A DNA stretch of 64,000 bases, taken from NCBI GenBank assembly GCA_022432975.1, contig CM039508.1, positions 15,127,549-15,191,548 of the forward strand. The letters are read 5' to 3'. The notes under the pieces were generated by a model, which made no database searches, was not told the origin of the DNA, and saw nothing but the letters and a program-made list of their open reading frames with translations. The position numbers and the translations under genes are program-made. Origin of the DNA: Begonia masoniana. Its lineage: Eukaryota; Streptophyta; Magnoliopsida; Cucurbitales; Begoniaceae. Shown here piece by piece: positions 34,839 through 46,228 of this stretch (positions within the stretch are counted from its first letter, which is position 1; the number at the start of each line of letters is the position of its first letter).

Positions 34839-35902
34839 ATGGTACAAGGTAGGGATGCTAAGGACGAAGCCATAGACAGGTTGACTGACTTGCTTGATCG
34901 TCAGGCTCAACATATGAACAGGCAGGCTCAGCAAATCGAGAGACTGGTAAATCGTGAGGATCACAGGGCCCGAGAGGTGGTCGTTCCAAACCATCAGGGT
35001 ATGAAGAGATTTCAAAGGCTGACCTCTTGTATTTAATGGACAACCTACGGACCCCACTTTAGCTGATGAGTGGATCCGAACTATGGAGGACATGTTGGGG
35101 TATGCAGGGGTAGAGAATGGAGATAAATTTGCATACGTCACCTTCCATTTAGCGTTAGACGCTCGATTTTGGTGGGACTCCATCAAAGTAACAACCGATG
35201 TGGCGGTAATGACTTGGGAGCGGTTTAAAGCCATGTTTTATGACAAATGTTTTAGCCACACGGTACGGGAGGCAAAAATGATGGAGTTCATGCAATTGAG
35301 ACAGACTGAGGTTTGAGGCCCTATCCCTGTTCGCACCACGCCAGGTTAGTGTTAATGAGGACAAGGTGCATTGGTTTATGCAAGGGCTAGGTCAGGAAAT
35401 CCGAAAAAGTGTCATCATATCAGGGGTGCGGAATGTGCCCTATACAGAGATTGTGGCAAGAGCTCTAGAGATTGAGGCAGCTGAACCAACTTACGTCAAA
35501 CCGAGGGAGCCAGCAAGAGAGTTCTTTCAGGAGATCCAGCCTCGACCTCAGAACGAGGTTTGGCAACTAAGAGGGCAACAACAACAGCAACATAGAGGCG
35601 TTAAGAGGCCTTATCACGAAAAGGGCAACCAAGGAAGAGGAAAGCAAATTCAGGGATCTACTGAAAGGCCCATATGCCGGAAGTGCCAGAAGGCCCATTT
35701 TGGCACGTGTAGATTGGGGACGGACCGATGTTTTAGATGTGGCGAGGTGGGCCACTACGCCCATAATTGTCCAAAGACGGTTACCGATCAGAAGAGGGTT
35801 GCCCCGAGGATGTTCGCCTTCATTGAGCAGGGTAACGTCGATGATGAGGCCAGGCCTTCAACTATTCCAGGTATGGTTATATGTCGACTGTTAATGAGAT
35901 GA
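34839..35902 (+). pseudogene. gag of element A (two frameshifts)
   Basis: Begins MVQGRDAKDEAIDRLTDLLD and continues with a polar, Gln-rich N-terminal region. The frame changes near 35035 to give WIRTMEDMLGYAG and FHLALDARFWWDSI, the Ty3/gypsy capsid core. It changes again near 35310 to give FMQGLGQEIRKSV. It ends with a CCHC zinc knuckle, CFRCGEVGHYAHNC (about 35731-35772). The last residues, KRVAPRMFAF and TIPGMVICRL, correspond to the gag-protease junction of full-length relatives such as element B. Coding similarity then stops. Gag would package RNA in the cytoplasm. The three frames make this copy non-functional. Confidence 0.9.
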
Positions 35903-38019
35903 AGAACAAGAGAATAGAGGTGTAGTGTAGAGTGAGGATTTGAGTGTAATAATTGTGCGATAGATAAAATAGACTTGAAAATAGAGAGGTAAGAGAATAG
36001 TAAAAACCTCGGCGATAAGGCAGTAGGTTAAATACAAGATGATATGTATCTCATAGAGAGGGAGTTATGCATTAATAGGATTAGCCTTACTTAACCATAA
36101 GAAGTTGTGCACTTAGAACTTAGTTACCATTAGAGGGATACAACTTATGAGATGTAAGATCTAAATGTATAGAAATTAAACCCCAGTTGACAAATCTTTG
36201 GAGTTGTAGAATATGATCAATCAAAGAGAGATTTGAAACTTAGATGTAAGACCTACCAAGGGATACTCCAGATTGTCGAGATACTGTTAGTGCGTTTAAA
36301 TAACTAAGAAAATATAACAGAGGTTTGAATAACCTAGATTCCTGAGAAGTTGGGAGTATCTAGACAAAGATAACATTCAAGAGTCTAGTTTAAGTAGATT
36401 ACTGAAAAGGGCATACGAAGTGTCGATTTCTTTTGCAAAGGAGTGTAGGTGTCGACTAATACCGATGGGAAAATGAGGGAATTACTCAGACTTGGAAAAT
36501 TAGTAAATTTTGAGACAATAAAGAATCAAGGTTATACGAAGAGCAAAACTTGAGATTACAAATTGCCGATCTCTAAGATTGAGGTAGGAACATCAATGTT
36601 CAAGGAACCAGATGGGTATGATTTAAGAATTTGAGGAGATTGGGTTGAGAGTGTGAACTTAACTACAACAAGTTTGCAAACAAGAAGATCGTTAGATGAA
36701 CCGCTGTACGGAAGCCAAGTATAATATTAAGAACTGACTAGGAGGAACAAAAGAGCATAGACTAGTTAGTAGACTTCAAGGAAATCCCTGTGTGATGTTA
36801 GGAGTAAGTGAAAAAGATTGTTAAAATTAGACGAAGGGTTAAAATTTGGAAGTTTGGCTTGGTGCTTAGTGTCGTACGATTTGAGGAACTCGTAGATTTT
36901 CAAAGGAGGAGAATGAGGATTTGCACGGAAATGATTTAAGTAAACTTAGAAGAGGAATTAGGCTAGAAAATGCCAAAGTTTGAATTGTATTCAACAAGTC
37001 GAGGCCATGAATAGTTTGGAGAAAATCAATGGTGAAATTAGGAACTTGACTGTACACAGAGTTTATAAAGGTTCGAGTGAGACAAATGGAGCGTAATATG
37101 GATAATATAAGAATTTCAATTAAGGACATAATGAGGGAGCTCGTTAATGTAATTTAGATTGAAATATGACGTTTATAGGATCTTCTTTACAAAGGAACAG
37201 GATCCTAAGTGGGCAGCGACTTTAGCTCTCAGTTGGACTCAGTGAAATTTTGAGGAATTTTGATGATATGGTTTGAGAAGTATAGCAGTGTGAACTTAGT
37301 TGCGAAACCCGCCAAGAAATAATTATCGAGATTGGTAAGTTTCCCAAGGAGGTGGGTGACTTGGGGTAATATTGGTGAAAGGGTTTAGGAGGAACCATCA
37401 TAGAGGAAAATGCGAGAATTTTAGTAGAGGTACGTTTCGACTATGGTTGAGGTAGATGAATTTCCAAAGGGTTGGTTTACAATCTAAGAGTTGCGGAAAC
37501 CTTTAGATGATAGTCAATTCAGAAGGGGATAGGAAGCCTAGGTACGGCTACTGCATAAGGAAATAACTAGAGGAGACCAGAACTTAAGGTCAGTTGAAAG
37601 ATACAGAGAGTTTAACGTTTGGATAATTAAGTATAGACAAAAATGTGCGCGAGCCGTAAGTGTCAAGTACGCAGTTAAGATCGTTTGATTTGAGGACTTA
37701 GGAAATTTGGTAAAACTCAATGCATAAGCAAGAACGTGGATAGTTAAAGGGACCGCAGTAGATGTGGTCAAGAGGCTAGTGTTGATCATTCAGTTACAGG
37801 AGTATGGAATAGAACCATAGAGATTGATCTCAAGTATAGATTGGATCAAGTTTTTTTTTAAGAGAAATTTGAAATTTTCGAGAGATGGAGGAAAGATACG
37901 CGAAAAGAACAGAGGGACTATAAGTTGAAGAATAAGGCCGCAAGACAAAAGACAATAATATCGAGGACTATAAGCTAAGTCAAATTTTAGGGATAAAATT
38001 TCAATTAAGGTGGGTAGAA
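35903..38019 (+). mobile_element. Non-coding internal region of element A
   Basis: About 2.1 kb, purine-rich on the plus strand, with stops in all frames. Blocks resemble 1-1999 in element D, which suggests this stretch is inherited by a non-autonomous lineage and is not private decay. It ends with AATTAAGGTGGGTAGAA, the polypurine tract, directly before the 3' LTR. Confidence 0.7.
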
Positions 38020-39419
38020 TGTAACACCCGGTTTTCGACAGGTTTTTAATTTTCCACATATGAATGGTATTTTCGTAAATATGCCAAATTAAGCCAGTTT
38101 TGCAAATGAGAAGTTTTATTGGATAAATTGGAGTATCTGGAGAAATGAGGGAATTTTTGAAGATGTAACGCCGATTTTACGAGAATTTGGTATTTCTCGT
38201 AATATAGGGGTATTTTAATAAATATAGCAAACTAAATCCGTTTTACGAATGAAGAGTTTTATTAGGATCCTTATGATTTTTATAGGAATTTTAGGAAAAA
38301 TAAGAGAATTTTGGGAATTCAAATCGATGGTATAACGCCAAAGTTCCGTTTATAATCCTATAGCGTTTTAATACGTTAAAATAGTAAATTTAGTCCGTTT
38401 TGTGAACGGAGAGTTTCGTTAGAACCCTAGGGATAAGTTAGAATATTTGAAGGAATAAGAGAGTTTCGAAGAAACAAAATCGTTAAATGAAATAATAAAA
38501 TAAGCGAGGAATTAAGGGAAGGGCATTTAAGTAAATTGCAAGGTTAAAATTTAAATAAAAACTAAAATTCCCCCCCCCCCTTCCATTCAATTTTCCAGAA
38601 CGTGATTCCCCTCTCCCCTTGGCGATTTTCTCTCCTCCCTTTGCCGTTTCTCCTTCGGCCAAGTGATGTTCTTCCTCTGACGTTTATTTCTTCTTCGTTC
38701 TTCGACAAATAAACCCTCTAGGTAAGTTCTATGCATTAGGCAAGTATTGTCTAGTTTTTAGGATGTTATTCGGTTTAGGATTTTGAGAGAAATTTCCAGA
38801 TTTCGTTAAAAATTGATAGGATTGTTAGATCATTTACTATTGATGATACTTTTGTTGTTATTTAGGTAGATTGAATGGATTAATGGTGTTTGAGTGATTG
38901 TTAACTTAATGTTGGGGTTGATGGAGAATGGAGAAATCCATTAATGGAGTTTAATGTTTGTGAGCATAAGATGCTCGATGAAATGCCCGAGTGAGGTTTA
39001 TTAGAATTTTAAGAAAATTTCCTTTAGCTAGAAGTTTCGTTAGACTTCGAAATTCGATTTCCTAGGACCGATTTTAATAATGATTATTGTGGATTGGCCT
39101 TGGTGAACAAAGCTCGTGGACGAAGCTCGGCTTTCTACGGACGACAAGTAAGTTCTCGTGACTTACCGTGGCCGATTGACCTACACCATAAGTCGAGTTT
39201 TGATGTTGAGGATTATTTGGTGATATTTCTGTTTATATGCTTTGGTTGGGTAGTTTAGGGTTAGTTGTTTTGTAGGTTTTGTTTGTATTGTTTTGATGGT
39301 ATGCACGTAGTATGTTTATGTTACGCTTTTATTATCATGCATCATCATTTTACAAATGTCATGAAAAATGGATTTATGCATGGATTTCACGAAAGAAAAT
39401 GAAATGTGATGACTTAAAT

Positions 39420-39530
39420 AGACGACTGAAATGAGACGACTGAAATGAGACTACTAAGACGACTGAAATGAGACGACTAATACGACTGAAATGAGACGAC
39501 TGAGACGACTGAAATGTGACGACTAACACG
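39420..39530. repeat. GACGACTGAAATGA minisatellite
   Basis: Tandem words of GACGACTGAAATGA with variants. The 5' LTR has only about two or three units (33570-33610). Confidence 0.85.
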
Positions 39531-40233
39531 AACTGATAAATGAAATGAATGCACGAAAGTTTATAAAAATTGCATATGAATGTTCATGCATTGTCACTTA
39601 CGTAGAATTTACTGAGATTTATTCTCATAGGTGTCTGTATGGTGTAGGTAATTTCGAGACAGGTGAGGACGAGATCCCTCCACCCTTGGAGTGAGCAGGT
39701 TGAAGAAGGGTGCTAGTGGGAGTGTGCTGGCGTAGTCGGTGCAACTTTTGACCATTGGGGGATGATGTAAAGGTATTTTGGGTTAGAGACGGGTAGAAAA
39801 TGTATCGATAGTACATGTAGGTCGATGTAGTGCTCGTATGAGAGTTTATAATGTTAATGAAAGTATTTTGATGAATTATGAGTAAATTCTCTTTTGAATA
39901 GTCTTCGTACGATTGTTAGCTTCTGATTGGATAGGTTAGTCATTGATGATTTTGAAATCTTACTGGAATTGCTTGGAGTTTTCTTTTAAGTTTCATAGGA
40001 ATTGATTAGTTTTTAAACGGATCCACGCAGTTCGTTTTCATGAATTTCTATTTTGTTTTCAAGTATGTATCGAGTCGGTTTAGGCGATTGTTGGTTTAGA
40101 GAAATATGTGTGGGTTGAAGTGTTTTGTGACGAAAGTGTTTTGTTGTAGTATGATGTAGAGAAAAATGAAGTAGGAGAAGCTAGAGGTGTGAAGTATGCA
40201 GGTGGAACTAAAGGAAAAACGAAGAATGGATGG

Positions 40234-40402
40234 CAGCTCTCTGGATTTCAAAATCCAGAGAGAGTGCATATCGATCGCCAGGGAGGGCGATCGATCGGCG
40301 CCCCTGCTGGCCAATGCGTTCTGGAAATAGAGCGCTAGCCGATCGATCGACTGTTGAAGGGGCGATCCATCGCCTGTTGAAGGGGCGATCGATTGCCTGT
40401 GT
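40234..40402 (+). repeat. Hairpin array in 3' LTR A
   Basis: CTCTCTGG...CCAGAGAG with a perfect stem is followed by ATCGATCGCC, GGCGATCGATCGGC and a 22-bp duplicated GTTGAAGGGGCGATC unit. Confidence 0.8.
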
Positions 40403-40620
40403 AATCTTGCTGGTTCGGGCAATTTTACCCTTTTGGTCGATTGCTTTCTGATGTTTTATTCTATATATGTTTATATTGTTTTATTCAGAGGAATTTCAAT
40501 CTATTTCATATACCGGAAGCTTTGATTTAATGTTTAAAAATAAAAGTTTACTAAATGTTTATCAAATGAAAAATTTTACGGGAATAATAAAGGAGATAGA
40601 ACTAGGGACGTTACAAATAT

Positions 40621-41342
40621 AATCAGGTAGGAGGATGTAATTATTTGTCACAAGGTTCTGTTCCATCACCAATGTGGAGTAACAATTTTGCAAATTCAAG
40701 GTGTGCAGAGGCACACGTATTTGCTGTCAAGGGAAACTTAATAAACTTGTCCCACAAAAATGAGTTAGCTAAACAGAGATCAATAGTTGCATTCTTTGTA
40801 TCTTTTGGAATTACCTGCAAAATTTGTCGGAAATCTTCTCATAAAACCATTACCTGAGCCTCAAATAAAATTTTATTTCCGCATTATCTTGGAGCATGTT
40901 GTTAATAACTTCAAATGTTTCTTTTCGACACATTGGAACTTCATCCCATATTATAAGTCTAGCCGACCGCAATAACTTGTAAAGATTAGATTGTTTACTA
41001 ACATAACATGTTGTCGATCCATCAATTTGAAGGGGTATTTTGAATCGAGAATGCGTTGTTCCACCCCGTGGTAGAATTGATGCGACTACACCTGAGGAAG
41101 CAGTTGCCAATGCTCTAAGGTTTTTTGACCGAACCTTCGCAAGTAGTGGTCTATATAAAAATGTCTTACCACTCTCTACAAGATCATCAATAAAGAACAC
41201 ACTAGATTCATTACGCAAGATTTTTTGTAGAATCGAGTCATATGCCTTTTTTTAGCATCCTTTAGCGATGTTATTCGAGCAAGATCAACTTCGTCCACTT
41301 GCACTTCTATTTCTTTATTTATTTCATGATCGTTTTCGTACA
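40621..41342 (-). pseudogene. Helitron helicase, central block
   Basis: 41218-40850 on the minus strand carries the helicase core. A degenerate Walker A reads VESGKTFLY, where functional copies have GGTGKT. LRALATASSGVVASILPRGG follows, then the Walker B-like LIIWDEVPM. 40850-40621 continues with IPKDTKNATIDLCLANSFLW and EFAKLLLHIGDGTEPCDK. The block is bounded by element A (ends 40615) and element B (starts 41348). It joins 32635 downstream and 58532 upstream. Confidence 0.9.
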
Positions 41343-41347
41343 ATAAG

Positions 41348-43919
41348 TGTCACGACCCCGTTAAGGGCCGAGACTAATCTATATTTTCGTGGAACTTTTA
41401 TTCTAAATATGCTCTCTGCACACACATTTTTTTTTTTAACAGAAAGAACTTTCAACACTTAACTCATCCATAAAACTGTCAGCATAACTAGTCGCAGAGC
41501 AGAGCGACTAAACTCAGACATTGATTTCATAACACGATCAGGCAGAAGGGAGGTGCCCTCAGACCTCACGACTTCATCGTTCGTGGGGCTGCATGGATTT
41601 ACAAACATCCACCGATCAACATGTGTATCCCACGTGCCACATTAAACTTAATCCGATCGCTAACAATAAAACTTATATACACTCATCCGACAAAATAGAC
41701 AACATCGTCCGATTATAAAACGACATAGTTTAAACTACTCCTACCGATGACGTCAGCCGGGTGATTTACTCATCCAATCAAAACAGCACTACACACATTA
41801 TCCGATTACTCATCTTTACTCACATCATCCGATCACAAAACGACAAAGTTTAGACTATTCCAGCCGATGACGTCAGCCGGATGATTTACTCATCCGATCA
41901 AAATAGCACTACTCACATCATCCGATTACTCATATTTACTCACATCATCCGATCACAAAACGACAAAGTTTAAACTACTCCAGCCGGTGACGTCAGCCAG
42001 ATGATTTACTCATCCGATCAAGACAACACTACTCAAATCATCCGATTACTCATCTTTACTCACATCATCCGATTACTCATCTTTACTCACATCATCCGAT
42101 CACAAAACGACAAAGTTTAGACTACTCCAGCCGATGACGTCAGCCGGATGATTTACTCATCCGATCAAGATAACACTACTCACATCATCCGATTACTCAT
42201 CTTTACTCACATCATCCGATCACAAAACGACAAAGTTTAAACTACTCCTGCTCTGACTTAAACATAAACTCAATCTGAGTATACATAGCGGAAGACTTCA
42301 TTAAAACAGACCATCACATATATATAAATCCTCAAAACCATTCTCGAGCTCAGAAGCTAAAACAGGTAATATCTGAAAATATAACACTCTTAAGAGAGAC
42401 CCCATCCTACTTAGAAATTGTATCAGTCATATTCTAGTATCTAATGACATGAGAAAACTCGTCCTATTTTAACCTCAGTTTTCGTAATCCTTACTGACAT
42501 CACATGAGCAGTAACCACGGGTCATAATCGCCTTTTCCAGCCACGCACTGTCACCCTGAGCACATCCAGCAACCAGCCTTAGACTTCCTCATTGAATTTG
42601 GAATCTCACCTGTTAATTCTTCACCTACATCATAAGGTTTAAACTATAAACCTAGTGCTTAGTAAGAAATGCAATGCTAACACATATGCATAATGCACAG
42701 TTTAAAGAAACACATGCTCATGAATCTTTTCTCGTTCTTGTTCATATTCATATTCATATTCATCGTTTATATTCATCATTCATATTCATCATTTACATTG
42801 TATGGATTAAGAGAGGATTTGTGCCGATAAAGGCGGTTCGACAGTGAAAGTGTACATAGTCCATTGCGGGTCATATTCTTGGTCCCTCTTTTGTACAGTG
42901 ACATACGCCAAACCGCCCCCAACCCCCTCATAATCCATGTTTCATAGGTTTCATATTCATATTTTATTCATGAGAGAAAACATGCAATTAAAACATTTTC
43001 ATGTGCCTGAGAAACATTCGTGATGCATGAGCAGGGATACCCTTGGTTCATCATTCTACTGAACAGGTCATACATCTAACAAGGATCATTCTTTTAGTTC
43101 AAGTATCGTAACTAACAGACAAAAACTCAGATAATCTTTAAACATCGAAAGACAACTTCTAACTAGTACCCCTGTAATGTAGGACCCTAATGGCCGGGCA
43201 ATCCTACACATTCACTTACCTGGTTTCCTTAGCAAATGGAGCACTTCTCTGCAATCTTCTTCACCTAGAACATTTCACATACAGAGTTAAACAAAATCCT
43301 AAAAGTCCTAACCAATAGTTATCCTAGAATCTAACACATTTGTACTTCTAGGTTCTCTAGTCAGCACCTTGTGTGCGTGGATTCAGTTTCCAGATCCTAA
43401 ATAATCAGATTCAACCTAGCAGCTGAACACAGTCAATTATCTTAATGTCCAGATTCGAATTGGAAAAGCCATTACTAAATGCAGATTAAAATGTCACTAA
43501 AATAACTCTGCCATTGAAGAATCCAAAACTACAGAGCTTAGCTGAAAAACAGACCTCAAAATGGTTAACCAGCAACTATGTTGTCGAGTCATACCTAGGG
43601 TGTGAATTCGTTGGGGTGGAGACTGAAGAATCGGTCACCGAAAGGAGCTATAGCTGGCAGAGAGAGAGCTCTGGAGAAGAGAGAAATTGCCGAGAGTGAA
43701 TGTGTCGGCTACAGTGAGGTTTTAGTGAGGTTTAAGGTTTCCATTTTCTATATATATTAACTAAAATCTAACTTAATTACAAACTTGCCACCCAACCTAG
43801 TTTCACTCAACTTGTAATAAATATGTTTTGACATTAAATTTAAAATCATAAAGGTTAATAAAAGGGTGACAATCAAAATGGTTAAGAAAATCACCTGGCC
43901 GAAATTGTCGGGTGTTACA
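41348..43919 (-). repeat. 3' LTR of element B
   Basis: A 2572-bp LTR. On the minus strand it reads TGTAACACCCGAC at 43919 and ends CGGGGTCGTGACA at 41348. It holds a 120-bp-period satellite (41690-42250), a CATATT microsatellite (42745-42800) and the 45-nt splice-flanked segment (43220-43264). It lacks the GATCGATCG hairpin array. Confidence 0.93.
41690..42250. repeat. 120-bp-period tandem repeat in 3' LTR B
   Basis: Five anchors of the AAAACGACAAAGTTT type, at about 41717, 41837, 41957, 42103 and 42223. Between them lie CATCCGATTACTCATCTTTA and GATGACGTCAGCC words. Confidence 0.9.
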
Positions 43920-43930
43920 TCCATCCCTCC
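43920..43930 (-). other. Polypurine tract of element B
   Basis: On the minus strand GGAGGGATGGA directly precedes the 3' LTR. It is the expected plus-strand primer. The solo LTR at 43936 separates it from the end of pol. Confidence 0.75.
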
Positions 43931-43935
43931 TTAAA

Positions 43936-46224
43936 TGTAACGCCCCGAGTTATCCGAACCCGGTTCGCTACGTTCACTTACTAAACCATACTAGAAAATT
44001 CGCGAAAAATTTAAAACTTTCCTCCACACATTAATATCATCATTTAAACACGTTTAAAAATAATTTAAACATTTCAACGGAAGACTTTCGTAGAAAAAAA
44101 AATATTAACTTTAATAAAATTTTGAGTAAAAGGTAAACATTCTTCATATAATCCAAAATAACCTTCCTTTAAAAATTTTTGGGCAGCATAACACCTAATT
44201 CTTTTGAAAAACCAAAACATCCTGCAAATTTTATTCTCAAATCAATTAATCAAAACTATCATCCGTAGAATCCTCATCCAGTACCAAAAATATTTGTATG
44301 CATCAAGATTAACTAATAAAAGTTCAAATCCGACTATACGACCCAAAATGATTCAACACGATTTTAAAATGACTTTAAAATGTTCACCCACACACTATGG
44401 TCAAAACGCCCTAACAGCCGGCCGGATCGTCCCACGAGCGCGCTTCTTCAACTGCCACCTAGTCCTGAACATGCTCTGAGTACTCACCAGGAATCACCTC
44501 GTCACCTACATCACAGAACTCATCTATTAGCCTAATGCTAAGTAAGAAGTGCATAATAAAAATAAGTACCGAAAACCATACACGTCATAACATATGCAAT
44601 TTCTACTGTTTCGTCTCTACTGTGGTTTCTGCTTTTGTTTCTATTTTCGTTTCCATCTCATTCCTACTATTTTATTTATCTTACTACTGGGTTCTTCTTT
44701 ACGTGCTAGGTCAAGGCGACACACCTCGCGGTCCACCTCACGGGACAAGGCCAACCTCAACCTAGTAAAGTGACACACCTCGCGGTCCACCTCACGGGAC
44801 AAGGCCACCACGTAAAGCGGAGGAAGAAGTGACACACCTCGCGGTCCACCTCACGGGACAAGGCCATTCAACCCCACCTTTATTATCTTCTTACGTATTT
44901 CACTGTTCGTTCTTCTGTTCCACATCCTACTGTTTCATTTCATAAAAACATGGAAATTCATTTTCGTTTCGTTCTCGTATCGTAAAACCATGATGCATAA
45001 TCTACTATACATGAAACATAAAACACACATGCACGAAAACCTACCGAACTGTGATGTAGGCCCGAAGGCAAATGCACCTATGTACACTACTTACCTGACG
45101 TCCTTAGCAACTTTTCGTAGATCGTTCGCTAAACCGGGGAATTGGAAAACCTATAAAATATAATGCATACCATTAATTCGACCTCCACTAAACCTCATTA
45201 TCAAACTCTCAAAAGAAAACTAATGATTCACCCAAAACTTCTAAAATCCGAAATCCCTCAATTTTGACCAAATTTCGAAATCGCGTAACTAATCCTACAC
45301 TTGTCCGTTTTGGACGATTCAAGCGGCTACGGACTCCATAGAATGTCTACTTTCTAATGGTGAAGCTCATTTATCAAAAACCAGTCACATAAACTGGCAG
45401 AAAAACCAAAACCGAATCTGCTGTTTTTCTTAAATCACAACTTTTCATCCAACTTCAAAAATTCATAACAATTCCAATTTAAATCCAAATTCGATGATTC
45501 CAACGCCTATAGATCACCCATAACATCTACTCTCTAATGCTCAAAACCATTTTCCAAATCAATGTCAATAACTTGGTCGGAATACAAGAAAACCGAACTG
45601 CCCTGCTATATTCAAAATTCCAGAATTTTTTTTTTAAATTGAAGAAGTTTGATGCTCTTCATCCATTTATCATTAATAATTAACAATAATCGATAATAAT
45701 GCGGTATAATAAACGAAATCTGAAACCCTAACCTAAAATCCATCGATTTATCATCAAAACCTAACCCTAAACCAAAAGCTAAACTCCTAACTAATCAAGC
45801 TTACCTTAAATCGACGGAATGGAGGAGAAAAACAGAAGGAGATCGGCGTTGCGTCGATCGCCGGCGTGAGGAGAGCAGACGGCGAGAGAGGTGAGGGAAA
45901 TCTCTCTGGAGGGTGGTGTTTGTCGTGGGGAAGAAGAATGAATAGGAGGGTTTTTTTTTATTAATTATAATAATCATAATAATAATAATCCTAATTACCA
46001 TCTTGCCCTCAACCTTAAATCATTTAATCTAACGGTTATTTAGTCTGTTTTCAATTGGATTTCCATAAATTTATCTTTTCCAATAGCCTCAAAATAATTT
46101 CTTTGTTACTGGTAGAAATTTTCCGCTCACGATTCCGACTACAACACCGCTGTTTAACGACACGTAGAGCTATAAATTGCGTAAACAGAAATAAACCGTG
46201 CGAACAGAAATTCCGGGTGTTACA
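43936..46224 (-). mobile_element. Solo gypsy LTR, TSD TTAAA
   Basis: A 2289-bp LTR with perfect target duplication TTAAA (43931-43935, 46225-46229). On the minus strand it starts TGTAACACCCGG and ends CGGGGCGTTACA. It sits on the final TAA of element B's pol, just before the polypurine tract. It contains three copies of a roughly 58-bp repeat (44700-44870) and a splice-flanked 34-nt segment (45095-45128). No GATCGATCG array is present. Confidence 0.93.
44700..44870. repeat. Three-copy repeat of about 58 bp
   Basis: Each unit has ACACACCTCGCGGTCCACCT and CACGGGACAAGGCC, separated by variable spacers. Confidence 0.9.
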
Positions 46225-46228
46225 TTAA

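Larger units (their letters stand above)
32636..40615 (+). mobile_element. Gag-only gypsy element A, TSD AATAT
   Basis: A complete LTR element of 7980 bp with a perfect target duplication AATAT (32631-32635, 40616-40620), inserted in the Helitron helicase. 5' LTR 32636-34675, primer-binding site 34680-34691, broken gag 34839-35902, about 2.1 kb of non-coding internal sequence, polypurine tract just before 38020, 3' LTR 38020-40615. No reverse transcriptase or integrase similarity was seen. It fits the type described as terminal-repeat elements carrying only gag, which need pol supplied in trans. Confidence 0.93.
38020..40615 (+). repeat. 3' LTR of element A
   Basis: A 2596-bp LTR with all landmarks: CCGTTTTGTGAACGGAG (near 38397), an 11-base C run in the leader (38570-38580), donor CTAG|GTAAGT at 38718-38726, GACGACTGAAATGA repeats (39420-39530), hairpin array 40234-40402. 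The acceptor and donor of the 45-nt segment are mutated here (CCTTG, CAAGTAAGT near 39100-39150). Confidence 0.93.

Noticed and set aside
41690..42250. Regular repeats that could be mistaken for a CRISPR array
   Set aside because: Period and subunits are uneven, spacers are not unique, and the sequence lies within plant LTRs.
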